Source: Rosellinia necatrix (taxonomy: Eukaryota > Ascomycota > Sordariomycetes > Xylariales > Xylariaceae). Taken from it: a DNA stretch of 64,000 nucleotides. Position 1 is the first letter of the stretch. Each line of letters begins with the position of its first letter. This document shows, piece by piece, positions 24,733 to 35,412 of the stretch. The notes under the pieces were generated by a model that worked only from the letters and a program-made list of their open reading frames with translations, was not told where the DNA came from and did no database searches. The position numbers were made by a program, and so were the translations under genes. Where the stretch lies: positions 2,728,001 through 2,792,000 of the forward strand of contig JAGYVD010000003.1 in assembly GCA_021209875.1 (NCBI GenBank), in the 5' to 3' direction.

Positions 24733-25742
24733 AATACCCCGCGGAGGAAGAGCTAGTGAAGCCTAGATAGGTCGGCCTTACCTGCTGAGATCTTGGTGTA
24801 TTGGTATTTTGTCAGCTACCGTGGATTTAGCCAAGTAACTTCGGCTCCTATTCCGTGGGGATGGATCTATCTTACAGTTGGCCACCAATTGGCTGGTGGT
24901 TTAGAAACAACGTTAGATACTTGTAAGTTGCTGGTAATTGGGACCTTTCGCACCTTATATGGTGGCATATTACTGCGTGCTGCATGGTAGGTACCCTACA
25001 GGTAACAGGTGGATAATAAATAGCTACGGTAGTAGTAGGAAAATAAGTATCCTAGGTGGGCAGTAGGAAGCATGGGGTATCCTCCGATGGTAACATTTTG
25101 ATTTTAGGTCGGCTCAGTGTGTGTATGATGGGCGCCGACCCTTGACATGTTTGAAAATTGAGAACGTTACGATGTGAATTATTGTTAATCAACAATCGGT
25201 GAACATTATCAATGCTATGTATTATCAGACTCTCATCTTGTTTTAGTGTTTATACTTCGTTATGCATGCCTGCTGTGATGAATATACCATAGCTGCAACC
25301 CAATTCCGGGTTCAACACGATGGCCCTCACTTGGCGTTCCCAGGATGTCTCATCAAGGGCCCTATCTCGGTTGGCTGACAATAAGAAGTAGAGGTCTGCT
25401 GAGCACTGTGCCCTGTGATATTTTGCCTTACAGTGGGAAAGCATCCAAGGGCTGCAACTGGGTGGACCTATTCTTGAAAATAGCGAATTATCCTATCAAG
25501 AGTGTTGGCGATTCCCGGGCCCATCGTGTAAGATCCCGAAACGACTACTCTCGAGCGCTTCTCATCCTCGTTTTGGGTATATTGCCAGAGGGACCGATTG
25601 CGTGCCGTCCATTGGCCGGCCTAAATTAAACGCCTCATCAGGGCCACGTGCAACTATGAGGTGCCTTGCACGTAGCTACGCTACTGTGGCTTCGATTTCA
25701 AGCGTCTGCTGAAGTGAGCAGGAGGACTGGCCGTTCCCCTCC

Positions 25743-26336
25743 TCAGGCTCCTCGTCCCCTGCCTCGGCCCCGACCCTGGCCACGTCCACCTCGGCCTCTA
25801 TCGCCTCCCCTTCCAGCATGGTCTCCGCGCTGTGATCCGTGCCCACCTCGGCCGCCTCTGAACCCACCGCCTTGGGAGTGTTGTTGGTCTTTAACAAGGT
25901 CGATGATTTCGTCGGGAACTCTCAGGTATTTGATCTATCGAACAAGGTGAGAAGGAGTTATTGGGGTTGGCAGGTTATATCGATGGGCTAGCGGTGCCAA
26001 GACGTACATTGTTGCCTTTGACGTAGACTTCAGGGAGTCGAACAAACTTGTCTGCTTCCTAGATGCCACGGGGGTTAGAGGCTGTATTGCGTACGGCCAA
26101 GACGTATTTTGGAAAGGCATGCCGTACTGGACTTGTCTGCACCACCTCCCTTAAGGTAAGATTCATCCAAGTGTCGCACTGAACTAAATGGCCATTGAGA
26201 GTCTCGCCATTCTTCAGCTCGACGAGCATAGGGTGGCCCTGGGCGGCGTTGAGTAGCCCGAGGGGCAACTAAGAGAGCGAGGATGTCATTAGCTAATATA
26301 CAATAGGGAGGCGCGTCAGAGTAAAGTCTGTACCAT
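25743..26336 (-). CDS. LSM4: U6 snRNA-associated Sm-like protein LSm4, 128 aa
   Basis: Subunit of the heptameric LSm rings: LSm1-7 in cytoplasmic mRNA decapping and LSm2-8 bound to U6 snRNA in the nucleus. Four exons in transcript order: 26336-26334 (only the ATG), 26268-26128, 26058-26008 and 25934-25743; introns are 65, 69 and 73 bp, all phase 0. Joined, the protein starts [20 protein letters not shown]. The Sm1 motif covers about residues 12-44 ([20 protein letters not shown]), and the Sm2 motif is completed across the last intron ([13 protein letters not shown]). The C-terminal ~45 residues are an Arg/Gly-rich tail (RGG repeats), as in LSm4 proteins that take part in P-body assembly and are arginine-methylated. 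The conserved start and Sm motifs make the identification firm. Confidence 0.95.
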
Positions 26337-27679
26337 GTTGTCTTTTTTCCTTTTTTCTTTTAATTTGTTGTTTGGTCGCGCTTTGAGGGTATGCGACGGT
26401 GGGGCACCTTGAGATGCGAAGATGTTTAGCGTGGGGAGATTCCCAAAGGATGTTTTCTAACAAACGAGGCTGATGCGAGTCTGGGGAGCTGGAGAGGGTG
26501 TTTAGACTAACCTTTCAAAGTACCTACGTAGTACGTAAGGAAGTACCTAAACTAACTAGGTAGTATGGTGGGGCGGTTCATCCAGTACAACGACAACGGT
26601 GGTATATTTATACATGCATACCTAAGTAGGTGTCCCCCGCGATCCTGCGCTGGTAAATAGGTAGACTAAGCTTTCAACTTCTCGCATGGTACCTAGGTAA
26701 GCTTTGATCTTGCATAGAACATTTTCATGTTAAATGGCCGATGGGCGTTTTGACTACTTACCTACCTACCTAGGTAGTGTAGGTAGTCTTTCTCTATCAC
26801 CTACCTACCTAAGGTACCTTTACTAACACACAAAGGAGATGTAAGGGTGTCATTGCTCTATCGCTAATATACTTACTTAGCTATCCCCTACAACAGATCT
26901 TGGACCTCGGAATAAATTTTATCGTGCCTTTTGGATTCGGAATACTTCCAAATATAGATAATTGTCTCGAGGCCGGTCGGGTTGGTTGGCTAGATTAGCT
27001 GATCAAGGACTTGCGCATTTCAAGTTCTTAGGTAAATAGGTAAGTACCTAGTTGGAGTTCGGGATTGATGAGGCCATTAAAGTGTTAGTACATATCTCAT
27101 ATGTAATTGGTACTTATGTACCTACTCAATAGTAGTAGTAGTAGTAATATTAACGTCTAGTCTAGGTGAATATGTACCTACTCAAGGTAAGTAGGTAAGT
27201 TGGGCATAGTAGGTGTCTAGCGTACAGTAGCAGGGCGAAATCTGCATCTGTGCGTCGCTGCTGCAAGCTTATTAGATACAACCTCCATGGTACTCACTGG
27301 CCCTCTACCTATTTAACTTGGTACCTGCCCGGCAAGTCTAGCATGGGTATGGCACGCTACCTACTTCAGCTTCAGCCCAGAACAGGACAGCACGACACAA
27401 CGCGACAAGTGCTAACTAGCACATTACAGCACAGCCCGCTTCTCATCAGGCAACCGTTTTATGCTGGCCCCCCCCCTCATTAGACCAGGTTCCCTTTCTA
27501 TCTCGATAACCTCACCCACTCTCATCGTGGGTGTTGCACACACGTAGTTTCGCCACATCAAGGTCATTCCTTCTTTTTGGTTGCCTGCTATTTGGTTCGT
27601 ACGCAGTCGTCCGAGTCCGTATCGTCCGTATTGTCCGTTATCTGCCTACCTACCTGCCTGCCTCGTGCTGTAGTTCACG
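26337..27679. other. Divergent intergenic region, LSm4 and membrane-protein genes
   Basis: Both flanking genes are transcribed away from this stretch, so it should carry two promoters. It is crowded with TACCTAGGTA/ACCTACCT tracts (26520-26560, 26690-26825, 27030-27205). A pyrimidine-rich block precedes the LSm4 start. No ORF of note. Confidence 0.55.
26690..26825. repeat. Cluster of ACCTACCTAGGTAGG palindromic tracts
   Basis: Several overlapping copies of the window-wide palindromic motif occur here, including ones centred near 26770 and 26812, within the promoter region shared by two divergent genes. Confidence 0.85.
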
Positions 27680-29508
27680 ATGCTTGGCCTGTTGAGGGCC
27701 GCACTGTTGCTGGTGCCCACCTTAGAATTGGCGCTGGCGGCTGCCCCCGAGAGAGCACCCGCTGCCGAGAGTAAGAAGACATCATGGCCCGTGACCGAGT
27801 CTTGTTATTGGTGTTGACGTCTAATTGAAGATATCACCCCGAACTCTTTAATCACCCTTGAGCTGGGCGGAAACTTAGACAGCGGCCCTCTTCAGCCCAC
27901 GGTGAGTCATTATTCATTCATATGACAGTCAGTTCCCACCTGTAGCGCCAACCGTCGTTTAATACTCTCGCCAGACACTTGACTTGCGCGTTTTCGAGTC
28001 GATCGCTCCCTGCGGCTATGGAAACGTCACCATCAATGGGGAACAGCTGGCGCAGGATGGCCTCGGAATTGGCTCGGGCTCTATCCCTACAGACAGTGGT
28101 ACTGTACTTGTAGCTGACTGGAAGTTCACCTGCGTGCACGTCGAGCGCGATACCCAGGCTCAACTGTTGTCTGTCCATGTTATTTCCGTTGATGGTGAAA
28201 ATGTCGACGATATGGCCTTTTCTATACAGTTTCGGCAAACACAGCCGGTCTCTGTCTCCTATATCGATGGTGTTGCAGTGAAGCCAAAGCCGTTATCGGC
28301 GCCTGACTCATCCGACAAAACGCATCCCAACCTGGAAGATGAGCTGGTTGAATTGGAGCTGCTTAAGAAGCAACTGGTTGAACTTGAGCGCTCCATTGCC
28401 TTGAAGATTACCTTCATCTCCGATTCGTTCAACTTAGACCGACCTGAGGAACTGCTCCAAGCTATTGACTGCAAGGGCCTGAAATGCTTTTTCAGTACTA
28501 TATATTACCGGGTGAAAACAGTTGCTGGCAAACTGTATCACGGTAATGAGGAGACGCAGGAGCCTCTCGAAGATCACCCTGGAACTCCTTACTGGCCATC
28601 CAGCTCCCGGGGTCAACGCCCACTAGCGGGAACGGACGGCGTGGAAAGCCTCAACAGCATTCCATCACCACATGAGCCAGTACATGTTGGTGGCCAAAAT
28701 GAGGCGGCGGACCTAATATCTATGGGTGCTGGTCAGCCACTTCAAGCCAATAGGCTGAATGAACCTGTAAGTTCTATCGGAACATAAGGCATTGATCACG
28801 CTGACTAATAACGAATGGTAGCGAGTCCTACATATGGTAGCATTGGTTGTGGCAATTCTGGCTATTGTTATCAATCTCGCTATTATGCTTCTCATCTTCC
28901 AATGTGTGAGGCTTCTACGCCGGCGCCGCCAAGCTCGGTGGGAGAAGCGACGTAGTCAGCTGCGTGCGTCTCGCGCTGCCTGCAATACACTTGTTGCATC
29001 GAAATATATGGACCTGATCCAGTGGCTCAGAGATGGTCTCCGGCGTGAGAATGTCGAAGACCAAGAGAAGGATGCCATCATGAGACAGATACGTGGGTCA
29101 GACAGTGATGACGAGTCCTCAGATACCTTGTCTATTACTATGGAAGAAGAGATCGCCCAGTTTCGTGCTGCGGCGAATGCCGTTGGTAACCTAGTCGTGG
29201 CCGAGGAGGGACGGGGACGAGGACAGAATCAAGAACGGGAACGGGAACGGCTGTCTGGCCGATTCTCTTTGACGCGGCCTCGTCGGTCCTCAACCCCTTC
29301 AAGTATTATGTCTTCGTGCCCAACATATAGGTCTGTGGACGAAAGTCTACCCCCATATGACGAAAATTGCTCTCCGGAATATGTCGCGGATGGATTTCAG
29401 CGCTCACCCTCTAGTTCGATAACCGGAAGTTCGTCGTCTCGAAGTTCGATCTTCGAATGCCCAACAATACGTTCATCGCTGGACGAAAACGTGGAACAGA
29501 AAGACTAA
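27680..29508 (+). CDS. Type I single-pass membrane protein with coiled coil and PY motif, 546 aa
   Basis: Four exons: 27680-27770, 27831-27901, 27975-28766 and 28822-29508; introns of 60, 73 and 55 bp keep frame (phases 1, 0, 0). Residues 1-21 (MLGLLRAALLLVPTLELALA) are a signal peptide. A ~200-residue lumenal or extracellular domain follows, with Cys residues (SIAPCGYGNV, FTCVHVE, DCKGLKCFF), then a Glu/Leu-rich coiled coil (DELVELELLKKQLVEL). One membrane helix spans about 323-347 and is followed at once by RRRR, consistent with a cytosolic C-terminus. The tail ends with CPTYRSVDESLPPYDE, where PPYD (495-498) is a PPxY motif of the type bound by WW domains of Rsp5/Nedd4 ligases. No known family is recognised. 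A role as a sorting adaptor or regulated surface protein is inference only. Confidence 0.8.
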
Positions 29509-30304
29509 ATTACATTAATACGGGTAATAAAGGGTTTATAAGATTTGATTCTCGTTGGTTCGGGATTTTGGAAACATGTAACTTTATCTATGTGCACGGT
29601 CACGGGCAGGCGTATATGGTCAATAGGCAGTCCATTCGAACGTACAAGCTAGTGGGTTCTTAGCAGAGTATTTTGTGTCAAAACGCTCTTTGTGAATATC
29701 GGGCGATGATATCAATTGTAATACTGGGGCTAGGATGGTAGCTCTAAGCAGTAGTTAGGCGAGCGAAGGTTGCGTTTTATATGTTTTTGAAGTTCGTATT
29801 GATAATTCGATTCCGCGGAAAGCAAGGCAAAAAAAAAAATAAAAACATCAATTAGTGCTGACGTATGCTTTGAGTGGCTTAGATGCCGCGGAGGCTCCGG
29901 GACCTTGCCCAATCATGTCTTCTTCCTATCTTAGGTATGCCTATTAAGGAGTAGCAATAGGCGGATTCCAGACTATGATTGCTATGTATGATGTATACCC
30001 AGCACCTCGAATGCTCAATCCTATGATAGTTTGATTGAATCCCTTTGGATGACAGGCCATGGCTAGCGTGCCAAGACTTCCTACAAGGGCTCCAACTTGA
30101 ACGTATACGGTGAGTTTCATTGAGTAGTAGCCATGACTACTTACCTGCTAGATACTGTAGAAGCCTGGTAGGGCTGACTCAGGGGGGCCTAAAAAGAGAC
30201 TTAAGGACCGCCCGTGGTCTCCAAAAGGCAAGACAGGAGACCAGTTTACCGTTCTGGCCAGAGTCCTCACCCCGTTTAGGTCATCGCCGTATCGAGTGAA
30301 AGGA
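29509..30304. other. Intergenic between two plus-strand genes
   Basis: Contains the 3' flank of the membrane-protein gene and the promoter of the next. Small ORFs only. A short A-rich run lies near 29828. Confidence 0.6.
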
Positions 30305-31255
30305 ATGGGACCAACGAAAGGGAAACAGCAACAGGAGAGCGGCGGCGACGAGGCCCCTCCATCTTACGACGATGTAGCGCACGCGGTGGGCTCGCAGGCA
30401 GCAGCCGCCTTGGTCACGGACTCGAAGCGTCCCCAGAATGCGCCACGGGACATCTCTGCTACCGCTGCAGAGCCGCGGCCGATGGTCGACTCGCCGTTTA
30501 ACTTCCCGCCGCCCTACACGCCGACGGCCTCGGACGCCGCCGGGCGAGCCTACTCAGATCTCCCCGAGGTCGTCGAGAGCAGCAGCAGCAGCAGCGGCGG
30601 CGGCGGCGTCCCAGCCTCATCCGCGTCAGGGGAACATACCCATCCATACGTGCCATTAGCCGGTAGCAGCAGCAGCAGCAGCAACACACCCGCCTCCTCA
30701 AGCCGCGGTCTCGTACTCCTCGCGATCCCGCAGACGAGCGCGCAGCCGACGTCGCCGTTCCTGGCGGCGTACAGCGCGCCGGTGCTGCTGGGGCGGGGGA
30801 TCGCGCGGGCGACGTTCCTGTCGTTCCTGGCGACGCTGTCGGCGTTCCTGGGGGCGACGGTGTCGGCGCGGGCGCTCGCGCACGCCGGCGACGTCGGCCG
30901 CGGCCTCAACGAGGTGCCCCGGCGCTTCTCGCGGGACACGGTGGCGCACGTGCGCGGCGTCGGGCGGCAGGTCGGCGCCTCGGCCAGGAAGGGCGACTTC
31001 CTCGGCGCCGGCGTCGGCGCCCTCGCCGGCGCCGTCGCCGTCCCGCTCTCCGCCGCCCTGCGCATCGTCGACGCCACCATCCACCAGCTGCCCGCCGCCG
31101 CCGCCGCCGGCCTCGCCCGCCGGCCCCTCGCCCCGCGCGACCGCGCCGCCGCCTACGCCGCCGTCGCCCAGCGCGACTGGCTCGCCGCCCGCCGCCTCGC
31201 CGCACGCCTCTGCACCACCGCCGAGCTCGTGTCGTTGCTGGCCCCCCGGCGGTAG
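30305..31255 (+). CDS. PY-motif fungal protein of unknown function, 316 aa (probably frameshifted)
   Basis: The ATG at 30305 (MGPTKGK) is preferred over an in-frame GTG at 30296. The N-terminal third is disordered and carries two PY motifs, APPSYDD (residues 17-23) and FPPPYTP (67-73), plus Ser and Gly homopolymers encoded by AGC/GGC repeats. From about residue 136 there is a conserved-looking block: LLAIPQTSAQPTSPFLAAY, a hydrophobic LGRGIARATFLSFLATLSAFLGA stretch, and a Gly/Ala-rich segment (GAGVGALAGAVAVPLSAA). The stop at 31253-31255 follows a C6 run. In the +1 frame an extra ~80 codons with protein-like content (DRLVNLVHRTW, PLDIGPDTLWLVLTD) continue to a TGA at 31502. I recognise the general organisation from uncharacterised fungal proteins but not a function. 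Codon use is extremely GC-biased compared with neighbours. Confidence 0.7.
   Translation: MGPTKGKQQQESGGDEAPPSYDDVAHAVGSQAAAALVTDSKRPQNAPRDISATAAEPRPMVDSPFNFPPPYTPTASDAAGRAYSDLPEVVESSSSSSGGGGVPASSASGEHTHPYVPLAGSSSSSSNTPASSSRGLVLLAIPQTSAQPTSPFLAAYSAPVLLGRGIARATFLSFLATLSAFLGATVSARALAHAGDVGRGLNEVPRRFSRDTVAHVRGVGRQVGASARKGDFLGAGVGALAGAVAVPLSAALRIVDATIHQLPAAAAAGLARRPLAPRDRAAAYAAVAQRDWLAARRLAARLCTTAELVSLLAPRR
30578..30683 (+). repeat. In-frame AGC/GGC triplet repeats
   Basis: Two AGC tracts (near 30578-30594 and 30665-30682) and a GGC tract encode poly-Ser and poly-Gly in the disordered N-terminal part of the PY-motif protein. Such tracts are prone to length change. Confidence 0.85.
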
Positions 31256-31502
31256 CGGTGGCGGTGGCGGTGGCGGTAGCGGCGGGGTCGACCGCCTTGT
31301 GAACTTGGTCCACAGGACCTGGCAGTCGGGCCCCGAGGGACAGCTCCGCGCCCTGCACGACGAATTCGGTCTGGCGCCGCTTGAGATCGCCGAGGGGCAG
31401 CAGCCCGATGGTGGTGGTGGTGGTGGTGGTGGGCAGAGGCCTCTGGATATCGGGCCCGACACACTGTGGTTGGTCTTGACGGACGTCCCGGACAAGGGGT
31501 GA
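31242..31502 (+). pseudogene. Probable out-of-frame continuation of the PY-motif protein
   Basis: Removing one C from the C6 run at 31242-31247 would carry the upstream frame through the TAG and into a Gly-rich linker and then about 60 residues including NLVHRTW, LRALHDEFGLAPLEI and GPDTLWLVLTDVPDKG, ending at the TGA 31500-31502. The segment reads as normal globular protein sequence, unlike the other frames. Whether this is an assembly error or a true truncation cannot be decided here. Confidence 0.5.
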
Positions 31503-32285
31503 AGAAGGTATGTGGTTACGGGAAGTGGAAGGGGGAGGGGAGGGGGGGCTGGGAGAGAGAGAGAGAGAGAGGGAGAGAGAGCAAGTTAATACTAACATTT
31601 CCGTGTGAATGGGGAACTAGGAACGAAGGATGTGTGACTGGGCGCGGACTAGCTAAAAGTAGAAGCTACTTTTGGTTATTACTTGGGATAAGTGGCTTTC
31701 TGTGAGCGTCTATAACCACTTGAAACTGTTGTATTCTTATTGTGTGTAGTTTGTACGAGTAATCGTGCGGGTCACCAACCATTCGAATATGAGAATGAGA
31801 GCACTTCTTATGACTACCTATTAACAGTCATCATCACATGCGATATCTTCTATAACTGCCATTTGATCTTCACTCCGAAGAGAATGAAAGGTTCACATAG
31901 AATACCGGATATTTGCTGTTAATCGATGCGCTGACTCTTGCAGGAACGTACCAATCATTTCTTTCGTAATTGTACAGGGGAACGTTTTAAATGAAGAGCA
32001 CTTGTATGACGAAATTCTCATGCTCGAGCCAAATTTTATATCTGTATATGCCATTATCTAGGTGCATCTTCGCTCGACCTGCCTTATCATGAAATAACCA
32101 TCTAGTCAAAAACCAGGCCAATCCCCGAACAGGGAATATTCCGGGCTACTCGGTCAGATGAACTGGCCTCTGGGAGGCTACACATTGCCGGCTCATCATT
32201 TCCGCCATATTGGCTTGGACACGCTGGCGCATCACGTCTCTGGTGACTATGACCGCTTTGGCCGTGGTTGGTGCAATTGGTTTGA
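31503..32285. other. Intergenic between convergent genes
   Basis: A GA microsatellite lies at 31554-31582. No coding region is seen. The 3' ends of the PY-motif gene (+) and the Zn2Cys6 gene (-) face each other here. Confidence 0.6.
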
Positions 32286-35200
32286 TTAGTGCCATCCATT
32301 AGAAGCTTGATAACGGTACCAGTTCTGTTGGCCTTGCTGATGGCCTTGCTGGTTTAGGTTGGACTCCTGGGGCGGGTAGGAAACATAGCCCTGAGATTGT
32401 TGTTGACTGTACGAGGCGTTTTGGCTTGAGGTTCGCGAATCGGAAGCTCGTGTTGCGTAGCCATGCGATGTTGACGTACTACTAGCCGGCAGTGAATAAG
32501 TACTTGAATTATTGTTATTTTGCACGTCGCGCGTCTGAGACGTTGGCCACTGGTTTGTGGTAGTCCCGGTGGTACCACTGTACGCTGCAGTACCGCTTAG
32601 GGCTTGTGATAAGGGATTTACTGCTCCCGAGGCTCGGCCATAATCGTAGGAGGGTACGGAAGAGTATGGCGAAGGCGTGGTGGTAGTTGTGTTAACCTGA
32701 TACGAATTTGATTCGTATGCAACTCGTGACGAGCTATGGTCGGTTCCTGTATCTGTATACGATTCGCTACCATTGGTACTGTTATTGTACCGGGGGTACG
32801 GGTCATAGTGAGAAATAGAGCTCGAGGCTGTAGGGGGATTATAGGAGGGAGCATTGGTTGTCGGCGGGTGTATAGTAGCTGGAGCCTGTGGTGGTGGTCG
32901 TGGGTTGGCAGCCACTGGAGTATTAGTTTGAGATCTGCGGCCTTGCCTTGAATTAACGTGAGCAGTGCTCTGATAAGGCGATTTCGTCATTGGCGAAACG
33001 TATCGGGTCGGTTGAGAGGAGGTGGCTTGTGTTAAATTATCCTGCCCCTGCTGCTCAATCTCGCCTCTGGGCTTCCGCGACCTTGGCCGCTTGGTTGGTT
33101 GCTGATGCGCCATCGTCGGGGAGGTGCCTATAGAGTGATGTGTTGACTGCGGAGAATCCCAGTTAGAGGTGTGTGTAGGAATCGTCGGTGGGGGGATAGG
33201 CGTTTGTTTGGGCTGACTGGTAGGGAGGCTTTTTCTATGGGACGAGGAAGCAGACTGTGATCGTTGGGGTGGCGCAGGTGCTGAAACAGGTTGCGATACC
33301 GGTAAGTTATGCTGATGCTGTGGATGCACCGACGATGGCGGGAATACTAAGCTTGGGGCTGGTTGTGTAGTTTCTTCGTTAGTTTGTACCTGGGAATATG
33401 GAAAACCAGTCACCGACGGGGTTTCGGCGGGTGTTTGAGTGGTTGGTATTTGGGAGAAGTCCATTCCACTTTGCGAGTGCTGGTAATAGTTACTGGTGTT
33501 TACAGGCTGGGCGGCCGCCGTCTGGTGCTCAACTGGCCCAGACAAGATATTTGGATCAGGTATGAATTCTTCATTTTCAATATCTGGGGGTGGATGAGGT
33601 GGAATGATGATGACCTGTCCTGCTTCGTGCTGAGCGCTATCGCTTTGATCTTCTTCTGGCGGGTCGAGTTCCTCTTCTTCAACTATCTCTGCCGACTTTT
33701 CTGGCTTTCTTCGCGGCCGGGGCGGCAAGTAAACACAATCAATGCCAGTGTTGATACAGACAGAGCAGCTGGGGTGCTCTTTCGTACACTAGAGAACAGG
33801 TCTTAGCTTCGATTAGACGGAATGTTATAGATTGATATCTTACCTTGACTTTCCGCTGCTTACAAGTATCGCATGTGCCACGGGTTTTTCTTACTCGAGA
33901 AGCTCTTGGCTTCAGCGCTGACTCGGTAGTTCCCAATTCCCCATCCTGTTCTAACGCCACTACTGCGCCATTCCCTATAGAAACCTCGGTGGGCGGCCTG
34001 TCTGACTTCCTCTTCTTCTTGCTTCGCGGCTTCTTGGAAGGCGTATCTGTGGCCCCCACTGATTGTGATGGCGCAACAGCTGGTGAATTGTTTTCAGTCT
34101 GTCCCGTTGTTGGCGTCGATGTAGAAGACCCAGCCGGTTCCTTCTCGTCGGGATGAACAATCCTAAGCCGCTCCGCGCCATACTTCGCGAGCATATCTAA
34201 CGAGGCTGACTGTAAGTTCGGCGCTTGGTTGGCGAATATGTTGAATTGCTCGGCAGACAACGTTGCTGGGTCAATCCCCTTTCCTGATAACAGCTCGATA
34301 GCGGTCTGCCGCCGCCGCTCGGCCTCCGCCGGAGGTACATTCAAAAATCCTGTAAAATCCGTCCGATCTGCTACACTGTTGGGCAGAGCCTGCGTTTGGG
34401 GAGCGTCGTGGCCGCCTGCGGGTTCTCCCACATTAGCCGCTGGGACCGTGCCCGTCTTCCTTCGCTTTCTCCTGCTACCCTCCCCATCTTCCCCTCCAAC
34501 AGGTTGGGGGCGCTTCGCCCTCGGCGTCCGCTTCTTGTGACTGCCCTCTTGGCCAGCCCCCTGCCCATCTGCCGCCGCCGGCCTTGGATTTGGTGTTTTC
34601 TTCTTGCGGCTGCTTCCTTCTCCATCCGGTCGTCGTGGACGTTTGGCCTTTGGCGTTCGCTGGTTGGCGTTATTGCCGTTTGGAACGGGAATCGGGGCGG
34701 GCACAAGTCGCTCTACTAGTTGGTTGACCGTTGTATGAAGTGGGGTGTGCTCGTATTTAACAATAATGCCCCTACTAGACTTGGAGAAGGAGATTGTGAG
34801 TGTCCCCCGGCAATCAAACGCGGGACGGGCTGTAGAGGGATAAGCGACCATTTCGAAAGCCTACAACAGAAGACAGAGTCGGGCTGCTGGCTGCTTACAG
34901 AGATTGATGAGGTCAAGGCTGACACCATGGCTATAACTCCCGATCACAGGGCGTTCAGGATTTTTGGCATTGGCGCGATTCCAGGCCTGCAGAGAGTCCC
35001 TGCAGATATACGTAAACTGCCAGCCCTGTGCCCCCCTAGTCACCTGCCGGACAGTCCACGCACTTCGATCAACGACTCCAATGGCATTGCATATATGCTT
35101 TGCAACAGCCTTCTGTAGAGCCGGATCGTCGGTCGGCTGGTTTTGCACTGTTTCGGATGCCAACACGGTCCTTGCGCCGGTTGACTGCTGCGGCTGGGCT

Positions 35201-35412
35201 GGGTCTGGACCGGTGCCATCGGCACTGGCATTTTCGGGATCAGGAGGCAGATGGAATATGGCGTGCGATAGGAGCTCAAAGCTAGGGGACATATGTTCGG
35301 CGCGCGTATCCGTTGTTTTGGCTGCCAGGAGTTGGTGAAGCTGGCCTTGGAGATCCTCGATGGAGCTGCACGCCGCATTCGATCGCGAGGTGCCAAGGCC
35401 TAGAGCCTCCAT
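32286..35412 (-). CDS. Zn(II)2Cys6 transcription factor with central DNA-binding domain, about 1000 aa
   Basis: Exons in transcript order: 35412-34899, 34829-33844 and 33788-32286; introns are 69 and 55 bp. The second intron splits the zinc cluster between Lys500 and Cys501. The cluster is C491-X2-C494-X6-C501-X6-C508-X2-C511-X6-C518 (CDTCKQRKVK|CTKEHPSCSVC), placed in the middle of the protein rather than at an end. Residues ~100-215 form a compact domain with CRDS (C137), RPAFDCRG (C178) and VKYEHTPLH (H199, H203). Basic KKKR/RRKR stretches between the two may be nuclear localisation signals. The C-terminal 480 residues are Gln/Ser/Thr/Pro-rich, like an activation or scaffold region. The true start may lie upstream: protein-like sequence in the same frame (DRHFWGPNAHAVATPEDIV) runs to about 35600 without an ATG, implying an undetected first exon. 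Regulon unknown. Confidence 0.82.

Larger units (their letters stand above)
23043..25742. other. Intergenic with hairpins and one doubtful small gene
   Basis: Holds the promoter of the PPR gene, two adjacent inverted repeats at 23472-23505, a 10-bp perfect palindromic stem at 24236-24259, a TATA-like element at 24312 and a short candidate ORF from 24460. No other coding region is supported. Confidence 0.5.

Noticed and set aside
30698..31495. Long minus-strand ORF (265 codons) opposite the PY-motif gene
   Set aside because: The region is extremely GC-rich, so all frames stay open; the plus-strand frame has PY motifs and conserved-looking blocks, while this one is Arg/Gly/Pro-rich shadow.
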